In this document: positions 12,686 to 22,111 of the stretch, in pieces
How the letters are laid out: the number at the start of each line of letters is the position of its first letter
Position numbering within the stretch: the first letter of the stretch is position 1
Source of the DNA: Pseudomonas helmanticensis
Lineage (GTDB): Bacteria; Pseudomonadota; Gammaproteobacteria; Pseudomonadales; Pseudomonadaceae
Reading direction: 5' to 3'
DNA length: 64,000 nt
NCBI RefSeq assembly: GCF_900182985.1
Contig: NZ_FXUY01000001.1
Location: 4,351,501 to 4,415,500 of the forward strand
The notes under the pieces: generated by a model
The model's input: only the letters and a program-made list of their open reading frames with translations
What the model was told of the DNA's origin: nothing
Database searches by the model: none
Translations under genes and position numbers: made by a program

Positions 12686-14518
12686 ATGTGTGGAATTGTC
12701 GGCGCAGTTGCTGAACGTAATATCACCGCCATCCTGCTCGAAGGCCTCAAACGCCTTGAATACCGTGGCTATGACAGCGCCGGTGTCGCGGTTTACACCA
12801 ACGACGAAACCCTTGAGCGCATGCGTCGCCCGGGCAAAGTCAGCGAACTCGAAGTCGCACTGGCCGAACACCCGCTGGTTGGCCGCCTCGGTATCGCCCA
12901 CACCCGTTGGGCCACCCACGGTGCGCCGTGCGAACGCAATGCCCACCCGCATTTCTCCGGCGACATCGCCGTGGTGCACAACGGCATCATCGAAAACCAC
13001 GAAGCCCTGCGTGAACAACTGAAAGCGCTGGGTTACGTGTTCACCTCCGACACTGACACAGAAGTCATCGCCCACCTGCTCAACCACAAGCTCAAGGATC
13101 AACCTGATCTGAGCGTTGCGCTCAAAGCCACTGTTAAAGAACTGCACGGCGCTTACGGTCTTGCCGTGATCAATGCCAAACAACCGGATCGTCTGGTCGC
13201 CGCGCGCAGTGGCAGTCCGCTGGTGATTGGTCTGGGTCTGGGCGAGAATTTTCTCGCCTCCGACCAGTTGGCCCTGCGCCAGGTCACTGACCGCTTCATG
13301 TACCTGGAAGAAGGCGATATCGCCGAAATTCGTCGCGATAACGTGCAGATCTGGGACGTCAACGGTAAAGCCGTCGAGCGCCAGACCGTGCAGTACAGCG
13401 ACGGTGCCGAAGCCGCCGACAAGGGCGAATATCGCCACTACATGCTCAAGGAAATCCACGAGCAACCGGCCGTTGTCCAGCGCACCCTCGAAGGTCGTTT
13501 GAGCAACGATCAAGTACTGGTTCAAGCATTCGGTCCACAAGCGGCCGAGCTGTTCGCCAAAGTGCGCAACGTGCAGATCGTCGCCTGCGGCACCAGCTAT
13601 CACGCGGGTATGGTCGCCCGTTACTGGCTCGAAGAACTGGCCGGCATTCCGTGCCAGGTCGAAGTCGCCAGCGAATTCCGCTACCGCAAAGTGGTGGTGC
13701 AGCCAGACACCCTGTTCGTAACCATCTCGCAGTCCGGTGAAACCGCCGACACCCTAGCCGCACTGCGCAACGCCAAAGAGTTGGGCTTCCTCGCCAGCCT
13801 GGCGATCTGCAACGTCGGCATCAGTTCGCTGGTGCGCGAATCCGACCTGACCCTGCTGACCCAGGCCGGTCGCGAAATCGGCGTGGCCTCGACCAAAGCC
13901 TTCACCACGCAACTGGTCGGCCTGCTGCTGTTGACCCTGTCGTTGGGCCAAGTGCGCGGCAGCCTTGCCAAAGGCGTTGAAGCCACACTGGTCGAAGAAC
14001 TGCGTCGCCTGCCAACCCGTCTCGGCGAAGCGCTGGCGATGGATAGCACGGTGGAAAAAATCGCCGAACTGTTCGCTGAAAAGAACCACACCTTGTTCCT
14101 TGGCCGTGGCGCGCAATTCCCGGTGGCGATGGAAGGTGCCTTGAAGCTCAAGGAAATCTCCTACATCCACGCCGAAGCTTACCCGGCCGGCGAACTGAAA
14201 CACGGCCCGCTGGCGCTGGTGGATAACGACATGCCAGTGGTTACCGTCGCACCGAACAACGAGCTGCTGGAAAAACTCAAATCCAACTTGCAGGAAGTCC
14301 GCGCTCGTGGCGGCGAGCTGATCGTGTTCGCCGACGAGAAAGCCGGGATGACCAACGGCGAAGGCACTCACGTAGTGCAAATGCCGCACATCCACGACAT
14401 CCTCTCGCCAATCCTCTACACGATTCCGCTGCAGTTACTGTCGTACTACGTTGCGGTGCTGAAAGGCACGGACGTCGATCAGCCGCGTAACCTGGCGAAG
14501 TCGGTGACGGTGGAATAA
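12686..14518 (+). CDS. glmS: Glutamine-fructose-6-phosphate aminotransferase (isomerizing) GlmS
   Basis: This 610-residue enzyme makes glucosamine 6-phosphate from fructose 6-phosphate and glutamine, the committed step to UDP-GlcNAc. Translation starts at ATG 12686, so that after Met removal Cys2 (MCGIVGAV) is the N-terminal nucleophile of the glutaminase domain. HTRWATHG and HNGIIENH follow. Two SIS domains (from about residues 290 and 460) bind the sugar phosphate, and the end KSVTVE is the family's conserved C-terminus. An in-frame start 30 bases upstream would mask Cys2 and is rejected. The gene end is the usual Tn7 attachment region; no transposon is present. Confidence 0.97.
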   Translation: MCGIVGAVAERNITAILLEGLKRLEYRGYDSAGVAVYTNDETLERMRRPGKVSELEVALAEHPLVGRLGIAHTRWATHGAPCERNAHPHFSGDIAVVHNGIIENHEALREQLKALGYVFTSDTDTEVIAHLLNHKLKDQPDLSVALKATVKELHGAYGLAVINAKQPDRLVAARSGSPLVIGLGLGENFLASDQLALRQVTDRFMYLEEGDIAEIRRDNVQIWDVNGKAVERQTVQYSDGAEAADKGEYRHYMLKEIHEQPAVVQRTLEGRLSNDQVLVQAFGPQAAELFAKVRNVQIVACGTSYHAGMVARYWLEELAGIPCQVEVASEFRYRKVVVQPDTLFVTISQSGETADTLAALRNAKELGFLASLAICNVGISSLVRESDLTLLTQAGREIGVASTKAFTTQLVGLLLLTLSLGQVRGSLAKGVEATLVEELRRLPTRLGEALAMDSTVEKIAELFAEKNHTLFLGRGAQFPVAMEGALKLKEISYIHAEAYPAGELKHGPLALVDNDMPVVTVAPNNELLEKLKSNLQEVRARGGELIVFADEKAGMTNGEGTHVVQMPHIHDILSPILYTIPLQLLSYYVAVLKGTDVDQPRNLAKSVTVE

Positions 14519-14519
14519 G

Positions 14520-14528
14520 TTATCCACA
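14520..14528 (+). other. DnaA box after glmS
   Basis: Exact TTATCCACA beginning two bases after the glmS stop codon, just before the REPIN at 14544. Confidence 0.5.
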
Positions 14529-14543
14529 ACTGAGTCAGCCGAA

Positions 14544-14622
14544 AAAGATCGCAGCCTGCGGCAGCTCCTGCACGGGAATCGTATTTCACCTGTAGGCGCT
14601 GCCGCAGGCTGCGATCTTTTGA
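14544..14622. repeat. REPIN, family B
   Basis: Inverted arms of the type AAGATCGCAGCCTGCGGCAG...CTGCCGCAGGCTGCGATCTT, about 40 bases apart, between glmS and the LysR gene. The strong stem may also end glmS transcription, since a TTTTGATTTT tract follows. Confidence 0.9.
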
Positions 14623-14645
14623 TTTTCAAGTGAGGGTCGACCCCG

Positions 14646-15572
14646 ATGGATCGCTTCCAGGAAATGCACATCTTCACCACCGTCGCCCAAGAGCAAGGCT
14701 TCTCCGCCGCTGCTCGTCGCTTGGGTCGGTCCGCCGCCAGCGTCACGCGGGCAGTGGCGGCGCTGGAGTTGCGGATCGGCACGCAGTTGCTGATCCGGAC
14801 CACGCGCAGTGTGCATTTGAGTGAAGCGGGGCAGCGTTATCTGGAAGATTGTCGGAGGATTCTCGCCGAGGTGCAGGAGGCCGAGGATTCTGCGGCGGGC
14901 AGTCATGCCCAGCCGCGTGGGCAATTGACGGTGACGGCGCCGGTATTGTTTGGTGATTTGTTTGTGACGCCAGTGATGGCGGGTTATCTGGCGCAGTATC
15001 CGGATGTCACGATCCACGCGGTGCTGGTCGATCGCATCGTCAATATGGTGGAAGAGGGCATTGATGTCGCAGTGCGCATCGGTGACTTGGCGGATAGCAA
15101 TCAGCATGCGATCCGAGTGGGAGAGGTACGTCGCGTCATCTGCGGTTCGCCGGACTACTTCGCCAAGTACGGTCGGCCGGTTCATCCCCAAGCGTTGGCC
15201 GGTGCGCCCGTCGTGGCGACCTCAGCGATTGGCCAGCAACGCACATGGCCGTTTCTCGACGCGGGCGAACCGCTCAGCGTGCGTCCCGAACCGCGCTTGA
15301 TCGTCACCGCCAATCAGGCAGCCATTACCGCAGCCTGCATGGGCTTGGGTTTGACGCGGGTGTTGTCCTATCAAGTGGCGAGCAAGATTGCCTCTGGTGA
15401 ACTTGAAATCGTCCTCGCCGAGTTTGAACTGCCGCCCTTGCCGATTCACGTGGTGTATCAGGGCGGACGCAAGGCCCCGGCGCGGATCCGCAGTTTTGTG
15501 GATTTCACGGTAGAGGCTTTGCGCGAACATCCGGCGTTGAAAAATGAGGCGTTATTGCACCAGTTGAAATAA
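14646..15572 (+). CDS. LysR-family transcriptional regulator
   Basis: This 308-residue protein has the LysR winged helix-turn-helix at residues 1-60 (MDRFQEMHIFTTVAQEQGFSA..., then GRSAASVTRAVAALELRIGTQLL) and a periplasmic-binding-protein-like effector domain from about residue 90. The middle contains YPDVTIHAVLVDRIVNMVEEGIDVAVRIGDL, a pattern of the AaeR/DmlR-like subgroup. It lies in the same direction as the GST and the flavin-ferredoxin fusion that follow, and may control them. The effector is not evident. Confidence 0.9.
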   Translation: MDRFQEMHIFTTVAQEQGFSAAARRLGRSAASVTRAVAALELRIGTQLLIRTTRSVHLSEAGQRYLEDCRRILAEVQEAEDSAAGSHAQPRGQLTVTAPVLFGDLFVTPVMAGYLAQYPDVTIHAVLVDRIVNMVEEGIDVAVRIGDLADSNQHAIRVGEVRRVICGSPDYFAKYGRPVHPQALAGAPVVATSAIGQQRTWPFLDAGEPLSVRPEPRLIVTANQAAITAACMGLGLTRVLSYQVASKIASGELEIVLAEFELPPLPIHVVYQGGRKAPARIRSFVDFTVEALREHPALKNEALLHQLK

Positions 15573-15599
15573 TTGATTGCGTTTGGTGGTGATTCTGTT

Positions 15600-15616
15600 C
15601 CCCCCGCAACGGGGGG
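15600..15616 (+). other. Short G/C hairpin after the LysR gene
   Basis: CCCCCCG, loop CAA, CGGGGGG gives a 7-bp stem 28 bases after the LysR stop. No T-run follows, so terminator function is uncertain. Confidence 0.35.
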
Positions 15617-15677
15617 ATGATGGTCTGCATCGGCGCTCTCATCCCCGCAGTGGCGCCCCTGTTCAGCGGAGTCGACC

Positions 15678-16304
15678 ATGCAAGCGATCAAACTCTACAA
15701 CTTCCCACGCTCTGGCCATGCTCATCGCGTCGAGTTGATGCTGTCCCTGCTGCAATTGCCGACCGAGCTGATCTTTGTCGATCTGGCCAAAGGTGAGCAC
15801 AAGCAGCCCGCCTATCTGGCGATCAACAGCTTCGGCCAAGTGCCGGCGATTGATGACGGCGGCGTGGTGCTGGCCGATTCCAACGCGATTCTGGTGTACC
15901 TGGCGCAAAAATACGGCAACGGTCGTTGGTTGCCGGCTGACCCGGTGGGTGCCGCCCATGTGCAGCGCTGGTTGTCCGCCGCTGCCGGGCCGATTGCTTT
16001 CGGTCCTGCTGCCGCACGCTTGGTCACCGTATTTGGCGCGCAACTCAATGCTGATGAAGCCATCACCCGCGCGCACAATCTGTTGAAAGTGATGGACGTC
16101 GAACTCGGCAAAACTCCTTATCTGGCCGGCGAAGAACCGACCATTGCCGACGTTTCCGCCTACAGTTACATCGCTCACGCGCCGGAAGGCAACGTGTCGC
16201 TGGAAGAGTACGGCAACGTTCGCGCCTGGCTGGCCCGCGTCGAAGCCCTGCCGGGTTTTGTCGGCATGCCGCGCACCGTCGCCGGTCTGCAAACCGCAGT
16301 CTGA
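15678..16304 (+). CDS. Glutathione S-transferase family protein
   Basis: This 208-residue protein has a thioredoxin-like N-terminal domain ([22 protein letters not shown]; the Ser13/His15 region corresponds to the glutathione-activating site). The conserved cis-proline segment [24 protein letters not shown] follows at about residues 53-76. The all-helical C-terminal domain includes PTIADVSAY, the N-capping box. The substrate cannot be read from sequence. It lies 45 bases before the flavin-ferredoxin fusion gene, perhaps in one detoxification unit with it. Confidence 0.92.
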   Translation: MQAIKLYNFPRSGHAHRVELMLSLLQLPTELIFVDLAKGEHKQPAYLAINSFGQVPAIDDGGVVLADSNAILVYLAQKYGNGRWLPADPVGAAHVQRWLSAAAGPIAFGPAAARLVTVFGAQLNADEAITRAHNLLKVMDVELGKTPYLAGEEPTIADVSAYSYIAHAPEGNVSLEEYGNVRAWLARVEALPGFVGMPRTVAGLQTAV

Positions 16305-16349
16305 TAATCGCAATCCACGCTGCGCCAGTGGTGCAGGGGAGAGGTCGTG

Positions 16350-18380
16350 ATGGAAGGTTCACCGTGGCACGCTGGCGAACAGCAGTTACAGGCCCATGTC
16401 GGCGTTGCCGAACGCATGGAAGCCTTCGGGCGCAAGGTGATTCGCACCTGGATGCCCGATCAGCACCGTGAGTTCTATCAGCAACTGCCTTTCCTGCTGT
16501 ACGGCGCAGTCGATGCGCATGGGCGGCCGTGGGCCAGTGTGCTCGAAGGCGCGCCAGGGTTTGCCCAATCGCCGGATCCCGAACACCTGCATTTCGCCAG
16601 TCAGGTCGCGGCCGATGACCCGGCGCAATTGCGCAATGGCGAGCCGATCGGTTTGCTCGGCATCGAGTTGCACTCTCGCCGGCGCAATCGCCTCAATGGC
16701 CATGTCGGCAATCTGGGCGCTCAAGGATTCGAGGTGAGCGTGGATCAGGCGTTTGGCAACTGCCCGCAATACATTCAGTTGCGTCAGTTCCAGCGTGTAG
16801 CACTGACTGATCCACAGACGCGCCCGGCTGAGCATCTGGATATTCTGGATGATGCCGCGAGCGCGTTGATCGCTGGCGCCGATACCTTTTTCGTCGCCAG
16901 TTACGTGGATGTCGATAGCCAGCGTGCGGTGGATGTTTCCCATCGAGGCGGTCAGCCCGGTTTCGTACGGGTGGAAGGCAACCGTCTGACCATCCCCGAT
17001 TTCGCCGGCAACCTGCACTTCAACACGTTGGGCAATCTGCTGCTGAATCCCAAGGCTGGCTTGCTGTTCATCGACTTTTCCACAGGCGATCTGTTGCAAC
17101 TCAGCGGGCGTACCGAGATTCTTCTCGAAGACCCGCAGATCGAGGCGTTTCAAGGCGCTGAGCGGTTGTGGACTTTCGAAGTGGAGAAACTGGTGCGGCG
17201 CCCGGCAGCATTGGCGTTGCGCTGGCGCTTCGACGGCATGTCGCCGACCAGTCTGTTGACCGGCAACTGGGCCGAGGCGGCTGCGCGTTTGCAGGCGCAG
17301 GCGCTGGGCAACCAATGGCGGCCGCTGCGGGTGGCGAAGATAGAAGCGGAAAGTCGCAGCATCCGTTCAATCTACCTGGAGCCAACAGATGGCGCCGGTT
17401 TGCCGGTGTTTCTCGCTGGTCAGCATTTACCGCTGCGCTTCACGATCGATGGCGAGGTGCATATCCGCACTTACAGCCTGTCGAGCGCGCCATCGGATGG
17501 TTTCTACCGGATCAGCGTGAAGCGCGAAGGGCTGATTTCGTCGCATCTGCATGAGCAGATCCGCGTTGGCGATGTGCTGGAAGCGCGGGCTCCACAAGGG
17601 CATTTCACTGTGGCGCCGCTGGAGCACCGCCCGCTGGTGCTATTGGCGGCTGGCGTGGGAATAACGCCGTTGCTGTCGATGCTGCGCGAAGTGGTGTACC
17701 AAGGCCTACGCACGCGGGGGATTCGTCCGACGCTGTTGTTGCAGAGTTCGCGCAGCCTGGCTGATCAGCCGTTTCGCAAAGAGCTGGACCGTTTGCTGGA
17801 AACGGCTGGCGATGCGGTACGGGTGCTGCGTTTGCTGAGCCAGCCAGAAGCCGATCTGCAAGAGGGTGAGGATTTCGATTTGCATGGGCGTATCGACAGC
17901 ACAGTGCTGAGGAACCTGCTGGATGCCGAGGATTTCGACCAGCTCGATTTCGTCCTTTGCGGCCCCGGTGGTTTTACCCAAGGGCTGTACGACAGCCTGC
18001 GCGAACTGGATGCGCGCGACGCGCAGATTCATGCGGAAACCTTTGGCCCGTCGACACTGAAACGCCAGGCCGACCCGGACGCCATCGTCATCGAACAACC
18101 GCCCGCAGCGACTACTTCGGTGCCTGTGGTGTTCGAGCGCTCGGCAAAAGAAGCGCGTTGGCAACCCGATGGCGGTAGCCTGCTGGAGCTGGCGGAAAGC
18201 CGTGGATTGCGTCCGGAGTTCAGTTGCCGCGGTGGCTCATGCGGCACCTGCAAAACAAGGCTGGTCAGCGGCGCAGTAAATTATCCACAGCCCCCGGCGG
18301 ACATTCCGGAAGCAGGCCACGTGCTGATTTGCTGTGCGGTTCCGGCACAAAGCAGCCAACCCTTGGTCTTGGACCTGTAA
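16350..18380 (+). CDS. Fusion of pyridoxamine-phosphate-oxidase-like flavin domain, ferredoxin reductase and 2Fe-2S ferredoxin
   Basis: This 676-residue three-part redox protein has residues 1 to about 320 resembling the pyridoxamine 5'-phosphate oxidase split barrel (RTWMPDQHREFYQQLPFLLYGAVDAHGRPWASVLEG; later LLNPKAGLLFIDFSTGDLLQLSGR). Residues about 325-570 form a FAD/NAD(P)H reductase with RTYSLSSAP (FAD) and LLAAGVGITPLLSMLREV (nucleotide). The C-terminal 85 residues are a plant-type ferredoxin with Cys in C-x4-C-x2-C (CRGGSCGTC) and a fourth Cys in LICCAVP. The pieces make an electron chain from NAD(P)H through FAD and Fe-S to the N-terminal flavin domain. The substrate is unknown. Start ATG 16350 follows GGGGAGAGG; GTG 16347 is also possible. 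Confidence 0.9.
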   Translation: MEGSPWHAGEQQLQAHVGVAERMEAFGRKVIRTWMPDQHREFYQQLPFLLYGAVDAHGRPWASVLEGAPGFAQSPDPEHLHFASQVAADDPAQLRNGEPIGLLGIELHSRRRNRLNGHVGNLGAQGFEVSVDQAFGNCPQYIQLRQFQRVALTDPQTRPAEHLDILDDAASALIAGADTFFVASYVDVDSQRAVDVSHRGGQPGFVRVEGNRLTIPDFAGNLHFNTLGNLLLNPKAGLLFIDFSTGDLLQLSGRTEILLEDPQIEAFQGAERLWTFEVEKLVRRPAALALRWRFDGMSPTSLLTGNWAEAAARLQAQALGNQWRPLRVAKIEAESRSIRSIYLEPTDGAGLPVFLAGQHLPLRFTIDGEVHIRTYSLSSAPSDGFYRISVKREGLISSHLHEQIRVGDVLEARAPQGHFTVAPLEHRPLVLLAAGVGITPLLSMLREVVYQGLRTRGIRPTLLLQSSRSLADQPFRKELDRLLETAGDAVRVLRLLSQPEADLQEGEDFDLHGRIDSTVLRNLLDAEDFDQLDFVLCGPGGFTQGLYDSLRELDARDAQIHAETFGPSTLKRQADPDAIVIEQPPAATTSVPVVFERSAKEARWQPDGGSLLELAESRGLRPEFSCRGGSCGTCKTRLVSGAVNYPQPPADIPEAGHVLICCAVPAQSSQPLVLDL

Positions 18381-19104
18381 CGAGCCCCCCTGTAGGAGCT
18401 GCCGAAGGCTGCGATCTTTTGATCTTGCGTTTATAGAATCGAAATCAAAAGATCGCAGCCTGCGGCAGCTCCTGCAGGGGGATGTGGTTCAGCCTGATCA
18501 GGCGTAGGACAGGGATTTCTCTTCAAGCAATTCCTGATACAGCTCTGTCCACTTGCGGCCCATCTCGTCGGCGGTGAATAACTGCCGATATCGTGCCTCA
18601 GCCTTCACGCCCATCGCAGCAGCGCGCACCGGATCTTCCCACAAGGTACGCATTGCCTCGCGAAACGCCCGGGGATTACTCGGCGGCACCACCAGCCCGG
18701 TTTCGTTGTGGATATTGATGTAGCTGGTGCCAGTGCCGATCTCACTGGAGATCATCGGCTTGCCGTACATCGCGCCTTCAAGCAGCGAAATACCGAACGC
18801 CTCCGAGCGCAGGTGCGAAGGGAAAACGATGGCGTAGCTCAGTTGCAGCAAGGCGACTTTGTCTTCATCACCCAGGCGCCCGAGGAAATGGATATTGCGC
18901 AGCCCCAGCGCCGCCGCTTGGGCATGCAGTTCCTGTTCGAGCGGGCCGGCGCCGACGATCACCACCGGGTAATCCACGTCTTTCAGCGCCTCGAGCAGAA
19001 TGTGCAGGCCTTTGTAGTAACGCATCACGCCGACAAACAGGAAAAACTTATCCCCAAGCTGTTGGCGCCAACGGTTCATGCGCTCGCTATCGGCCTGTGG
19101 ATAA
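18281..19104. other. Two DnaA boxes flanking the flavin-fusion/wbpZ junction
   Basis: TTATCCACA at 18281-18289 is inside the ferredoxin domain, and TGTGGATAA at 19096-19104 is inside wbpZ. Confidence 0.45.
18387..18482. repeat. REPIN, family B
   Basis: Arms CTGTAGGAGCTGCCGAAGGC... and ...GCCTGCGGCAGCTCCTGCAG face each other across about 30 bases, between the convergent ends of the flavin-fusion gene and wbpZ. The stem followed by T-rich sequence on both sides suits a bidirectional terminator. Confidence 0.9.
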
Positions 19105-19628
19105 CCTGCTTTGTTCAAGCCATACGGAATCACCCGGGTCTTGTCCTGAAACTGCTGCAGAACATCGCTGGTGTGCAGGTAGTTCGGCGAAGCCGCGACG
19201 ATGCGGTCGGCGCTGGCGAGGAAGCGGTTCATCAGCGGACGATAGAGTTTGAGCAGGTGCTTCTGGCGAATGATGTCCGAGTGGTAGGTGACGACACTGG
19301 GCTTGTTCGTTGCGCTGGCGAAATGCACCAGGTCCATGAACGGCCACGGGAAGTGGTAGTTGACCACGTCGGCCTCGGCGGCCATTTCGCGAAACTGCTT
19401 GAACACGCTCCAGGAGAAACCGGTGGAGGCGAACTGGATATCAAGTTTGGCGCGGTGCACTTCGTGCTGACCGAGTTTCACCACCGGCGGCGTCGGGTCG
19501 GCGCTGAGCGTCAGCACCTGGCCGTCGATGCCATGTTTGGCGCCGCTCTCGCACAGCTGGAAGATCACTTGTTCGATGCCGCCGACCGAATCAGGCAGGT
19601 AAGTCTTGAAAAAATGAAGTACGCGCAT
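18498..19628 (-). CDS. wbpZ: Glycosyltransferase WbpZ (D-rhamnan synthesis)
   Basis: This 376-residue GT4-family glycosyltransferase is the last gene of an eight-gene minus-strand operon whose order matches the P. aeruginosa common polysaccharide antigen locus. There WbpZ adds the first D-rhamnose to the lipid-linked primer. Seen: the N-terminal PDSVGGIEQVIFQL glycine-rich loop, FVGVMRYYKGLHILLEAL near residue 200, and the nucleotide-sugar clamp EAFGISLLEGAMYGKPMISSEIGTG near residue 285. The start ATG at 19628 is one base from the wbpY stop (TGAAATG). An in-frame upstream start at 19676 lies inside wbpY and is unnecessary. Confidence 0.87.
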   Translation of the reverse strand: MRVLHFFKTYLPDSVGGIEQVIFQLCESGAKHGIDGQVLTLSADPTPPVVKLGQHEVHRAKLDIQFASTGFSWSVFKQFREMAAEADVVNYHFPWPFMDLVHFASATNKPSVVTYHSDIIRQKHLLKLYRPLMNRFLASADRIVAASPNYLHTSDVLQQFQDKTRVIPYGLNKAGYPQADSERMNRWRQQLGDKFFLFVGVMRYYKGLHILLEALKDVDYPVVIVGAGPLEQELHAQAAALGLRNIHFLGRLGDEDKVALLQLSYAIVFPSHLRSEAFGISLLEGAMYGKPMISSEIGTGTSYINIHNETGLVVPPSNPRAFREAMRTLWEDPVRAAAMGVKAEARYRQLFTADEMGRKWTELYQELLEEKSLSYA

Positions 19629-19629
19629 T

Positions 19630-20760
19630 TCAACCTCCCATGGCCTGGCGGTAGGCACCGGCCGTGGCCTGTGCACAACGCTCCCAGGAAAAAAGCCGTG
19701 CCTGCTGCAATCCGGCTTCTCGGCATGCCTGCCAATGTGCTTGATCGTCGATCAACCGGCTCATTGCATCACGCAAGCCGTCTGCATCGTCAGCTTCAAT
19801 ATAGTTGCCGGCAGCCCCCGCCACTTCCGGCATCGCCGAGGAACGGGTGATGACTACCGGTGTGCCACTGGCCATCGCCTCGAGTACCGGCAATCCAAAA
19901 CCTTCATACAGCGAGGGAAAAATCAGCGCGCGGGCGCCGGCCAGCAGTTGTGCCACTTGTTCATCCGGCAGATAACCGAGCAGACACACATGCCCGCTCG
20001 CCAAGGCTTGGCGCAGCGGTTCGCTGAACTGTTCGCGCTCCCAGCCCGCCATGCCGACGATCAGCAACGGAAAGCGCTGGCGCACGGCTTCCGGTAACAG
20101 GGCGTGCGCACGCAGGGCCAGACAGAGATTCTTGCGCGGCTCGAGGGTGCCGACACACAGAAAGTATTCTCGAAAGCCCACGGCATGCGCTTTGAGTACT
20201 GCGTCGATGGCGTGCGGTTCGCGCGGATGGAAACGTTCGGCCACGCCCAATGGCGCTACGACAAAGCGCTCGGCGGGCAGACCAAAATAGTCCTGGGCTT
20301 CGTCGGCAATCGCCTGAGAGTCGGTCAGGATCAGCCGCGCCTGCTGTACGCCAGAGGCCAGGCGCCGCTCGATTTCCTTGAGCCGCGCCGGCGGCTGGGT
20401 TTCGGGAAAATGCAGGTGCGTGAGGTCGTGCAGGGTGATCACGGTCGGGCCGTTGAACGCCAGCGGCCACAGGCTCGGCTCGTGGTACAGGTCGATACCT
20501 TGCGTGCTGCCCTGATCGAAACGTTTCTGCTCCAGCCAGCGCCGGGCCTGATAAGCCCCGGGGATTTGCCGCAGCAGTGGCGTCAGGCGCGAGTAACCGG
20601 GCATGGCCGCTTCCGGCAATGCCGAACTCCAGCCCCAGCCATGGAACAAGCTGACCTCGACATCGGTTTCGCAGCGCAAAGCGTTGACCAGCTCCGCGAC
20701 GTAGTGGCCGATGCCGGTGCGCGGTGCTTGCAGAATCCGGGCGTTAAGGGCAATGCGCAT
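19630..20760 (-). CDS. wbpY: Glycosyltransferase WbpY (D-rhamnan synthesis)
   Basis: This 376-residue GT4-family enzyme begins MRIALNARILQAPRTGIGHYVAELVNAL. The C-terminal Rossmann domain has VGTLEPRKNLCLALRAHALL near residue 200 and the donor-binding SLYEGFGLPVLEAMASGTPVV near residue 283. In P. aeruginosa the equivalent adds two alpha-1,3-linked D-rhamnoses. The start at 20760 overlaps the end of wbpX by 17 bases. The assignment to WbpY rather than WbpX or WbpZ rests mainly on gene order. Confidence 0.86.
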   Translation of the reverse strand: MRIALNARILQAPRTGIGHYVAELVNALRCETDVEVSLFHGWGWSSALPEAAMPGYSRLTPLLRQIPGAYQARRWLEQKRFDQGSTQGIDLYHEPSLWPLAFNGPTVITLHDLTHLHFPETQPPARLKEIERRLASGVQQARLILTDSQAIADEAQDYFGLPAERFVVAPLGVAERFHPREPHAIDAVLKAHAVGFREYFLCVGTLEPRKNLCLALRAHALLPEAVRQRFPLLIVGMAGWEREQFSEPLRQALASGHVCLLGYLPDEQVAQLLAGARALIFPSLYEGFGLPVLEAMASGTPVVITRSSAMPEVAGAAGNYIEADDADGLRDAMSRLIDDQAHWQACREAGLQQARLFSWERCAQATAGAYRQAMGG

Positions 20761-22111
20761 GCTGCCTCGCTGGCGCCGCTGGCGCTTCCAGGACATGACG
20801 CACACTGCGTTCGGCCAGTTGCTCGCTGGCTTCGCGCCAGCCGATCCAGGTCCAGTCCGCGACATCGCGGGCGGCGGGGAACTGGCCGCTGCTTTCGAAG
20901 GCTGCGATCAGATCGGCAAGGCTTTGCGGCGCTTGCAGATCGAAGTACGCCATGAACTCACCGCCGATTTCGCGGAACACTGCGATATCGCTGGCCATTG
21001 CCGGCAGACCGCGCTGCATGGCCTCCACCAGTGGCAGGCCGAAGCCTTCGACGAACGAGGGGAAAACCAGTGCCTTGGAATGGGCGTAGGCGTGTTCGAG
21101 GCTGGTATCGCTCAGGTCGTTGAACATGAACAGCCGCTGATTCAGCTGCGGGTGAGCGCGCACCCGCTCAAGCAGGACCTCGCACTTCCAGCCGACACGC
21201 CCGGCGATGCACAGGCGGGCATTTGAGCCTGCAGCCCAGGCGCGCTCAAAGGCGTCGAGCAAATAGCCGTGGTTCTTGCGTGGCTCAATGGTGCTGACCA
21301 TCAGGAACACCGGCTCGGCTATGGCGAACATTTCGCGCAGGCGCGGTTCGACCGTTGCCTCGTTGCTGTGCAAGTCCAGCTCGGAGCCGAGGTGGAAAAA
21401 ATCCAGCCAGCGCTTGTCAGCCTGCGCGGAGCCGATGCGCTGTTGCAGTTCCTCACGCACCTGATCACGTACGGTCGCGGAGATCGCCATAAAACCATCG
21501 GCGGTGCGGCTGACCCAGTCGAACCACTCGCTGAAAACCTGCACCAGGCGCGTGTCGTAGAACTGCGGATGAGTCAGCGGGATCAGGTCGTAGATCACCG
21601 CGATGATGCCAACGCCATCGCGCTTGAGTCGTTCGACGTGGGCAAAAAAATCCGAGTGCCAGGAGGAATCCAGCAGCACCAGTTGATCACCGGGCTGATG
21701 TTGCAGCGGTGAGCAGCGCTTGAGCAGTTGCGTGTGGTTGATGGCGCCAATCAGCCGCAGCGGTAAACCGAACAAACCGAATGACGTCAGGCGATAGGCA
21801 ACATACAGCCCGCGTCGCAGCAGTTTCGAGCTGCTCCGGGTGTCGAGGCGCTGGTGCCCTTGCCAGAATCGATGCGCGAGGCGTTGCAGGCGTTCGCCGA
21901 ACGTCGCCAGGGCATTGAACAGCGGGGTGTCGAGCGGCGCCAGGCGCTGTACGCGATAGAGTTGGCCATTGAGCAGGATCACCGGCATGCATTCGACGCC
22001 TTCGGCGCTCGGCGGCAACTGTTTGATGACATTGCGCACCACGCGCTGGATTCCCGAGTTGACTTTCGGGTGCTTGAACACGTGGGTGCATTCCACCAGC
22101 AAGCGAGTCAT
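20744..22111 (-). CDS. wbpX: Glycosyltransferase WbpX (D-rhamnan synthesis)
   Basis: This 455-residue GT4-family enzyme is longer than its neighbours because of an extended N-terminal half (MTRLLVECTHVFKHPKVNSGIQRVVRNVIKQL, then a basic segment near residues 75-110). The catalytic C-terminal part has STIEPRKNHGYLLDAFERAW near residue 263 and PSFVEGFGLPLVEAMQRGLPAMASD near residue 350. The P. aeruginosa enzyme adds the alpha-1,2-linked D-rhamnose. The start ATG 22111 overlaps the wzt stop by four bases (ATGA). Confidence 0.86.
   Translation of the reverse strand: MTRLLVECTHVFKHPKVNSGIQRVVRNVIKQLPPSAEGVECMPVILLNGQLYRVQRLAPLDTPLFNALATFGERLQRLAHRFWQGHQRLDTRSSSKLLRRGLYVAYRLTSFGLFGLPLRLIGAINHTQLLKRCSPLQHQPGDQLVLLDSSWHSDFFAHVERLKRDGVGIIAVIYDLIPLTHPQFYDTRLVQVFSEWFDWVSRTADGFMAISATVRDQVREELQQRIGSAQADKRWLDFFHLGSELDLHSNEATVEPRLREMFAIAEPVFLMVSTIEPRKNHGYLLDAFERAWAAGSNARLCIAGRVGWKCEVLLERVRAHPQLNQRLFMFNDLSDTSLEHAYAHSKALVFPSFVEGFGLPLVEAMQRGLPAMASDIAVFREIGGEFMAYFDLQAPQSLADLIAAFESSGQFPAARDVADWTWIGWREASEQLAERSVRHVLEAPAAPARQHAHCP

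Noticed and set aside
14219..14227. DnaA-box-like GGTGGATAA in glmS
   Set aside because: The first base differs from the exact box, and I counted only exact matches.
14519..14645. Tn7-type insertion or attachment remnant after glmS
   Set aside because: Only a DnaA box and a REPIN are present; there are no transposon ends, duplications or tns genes.
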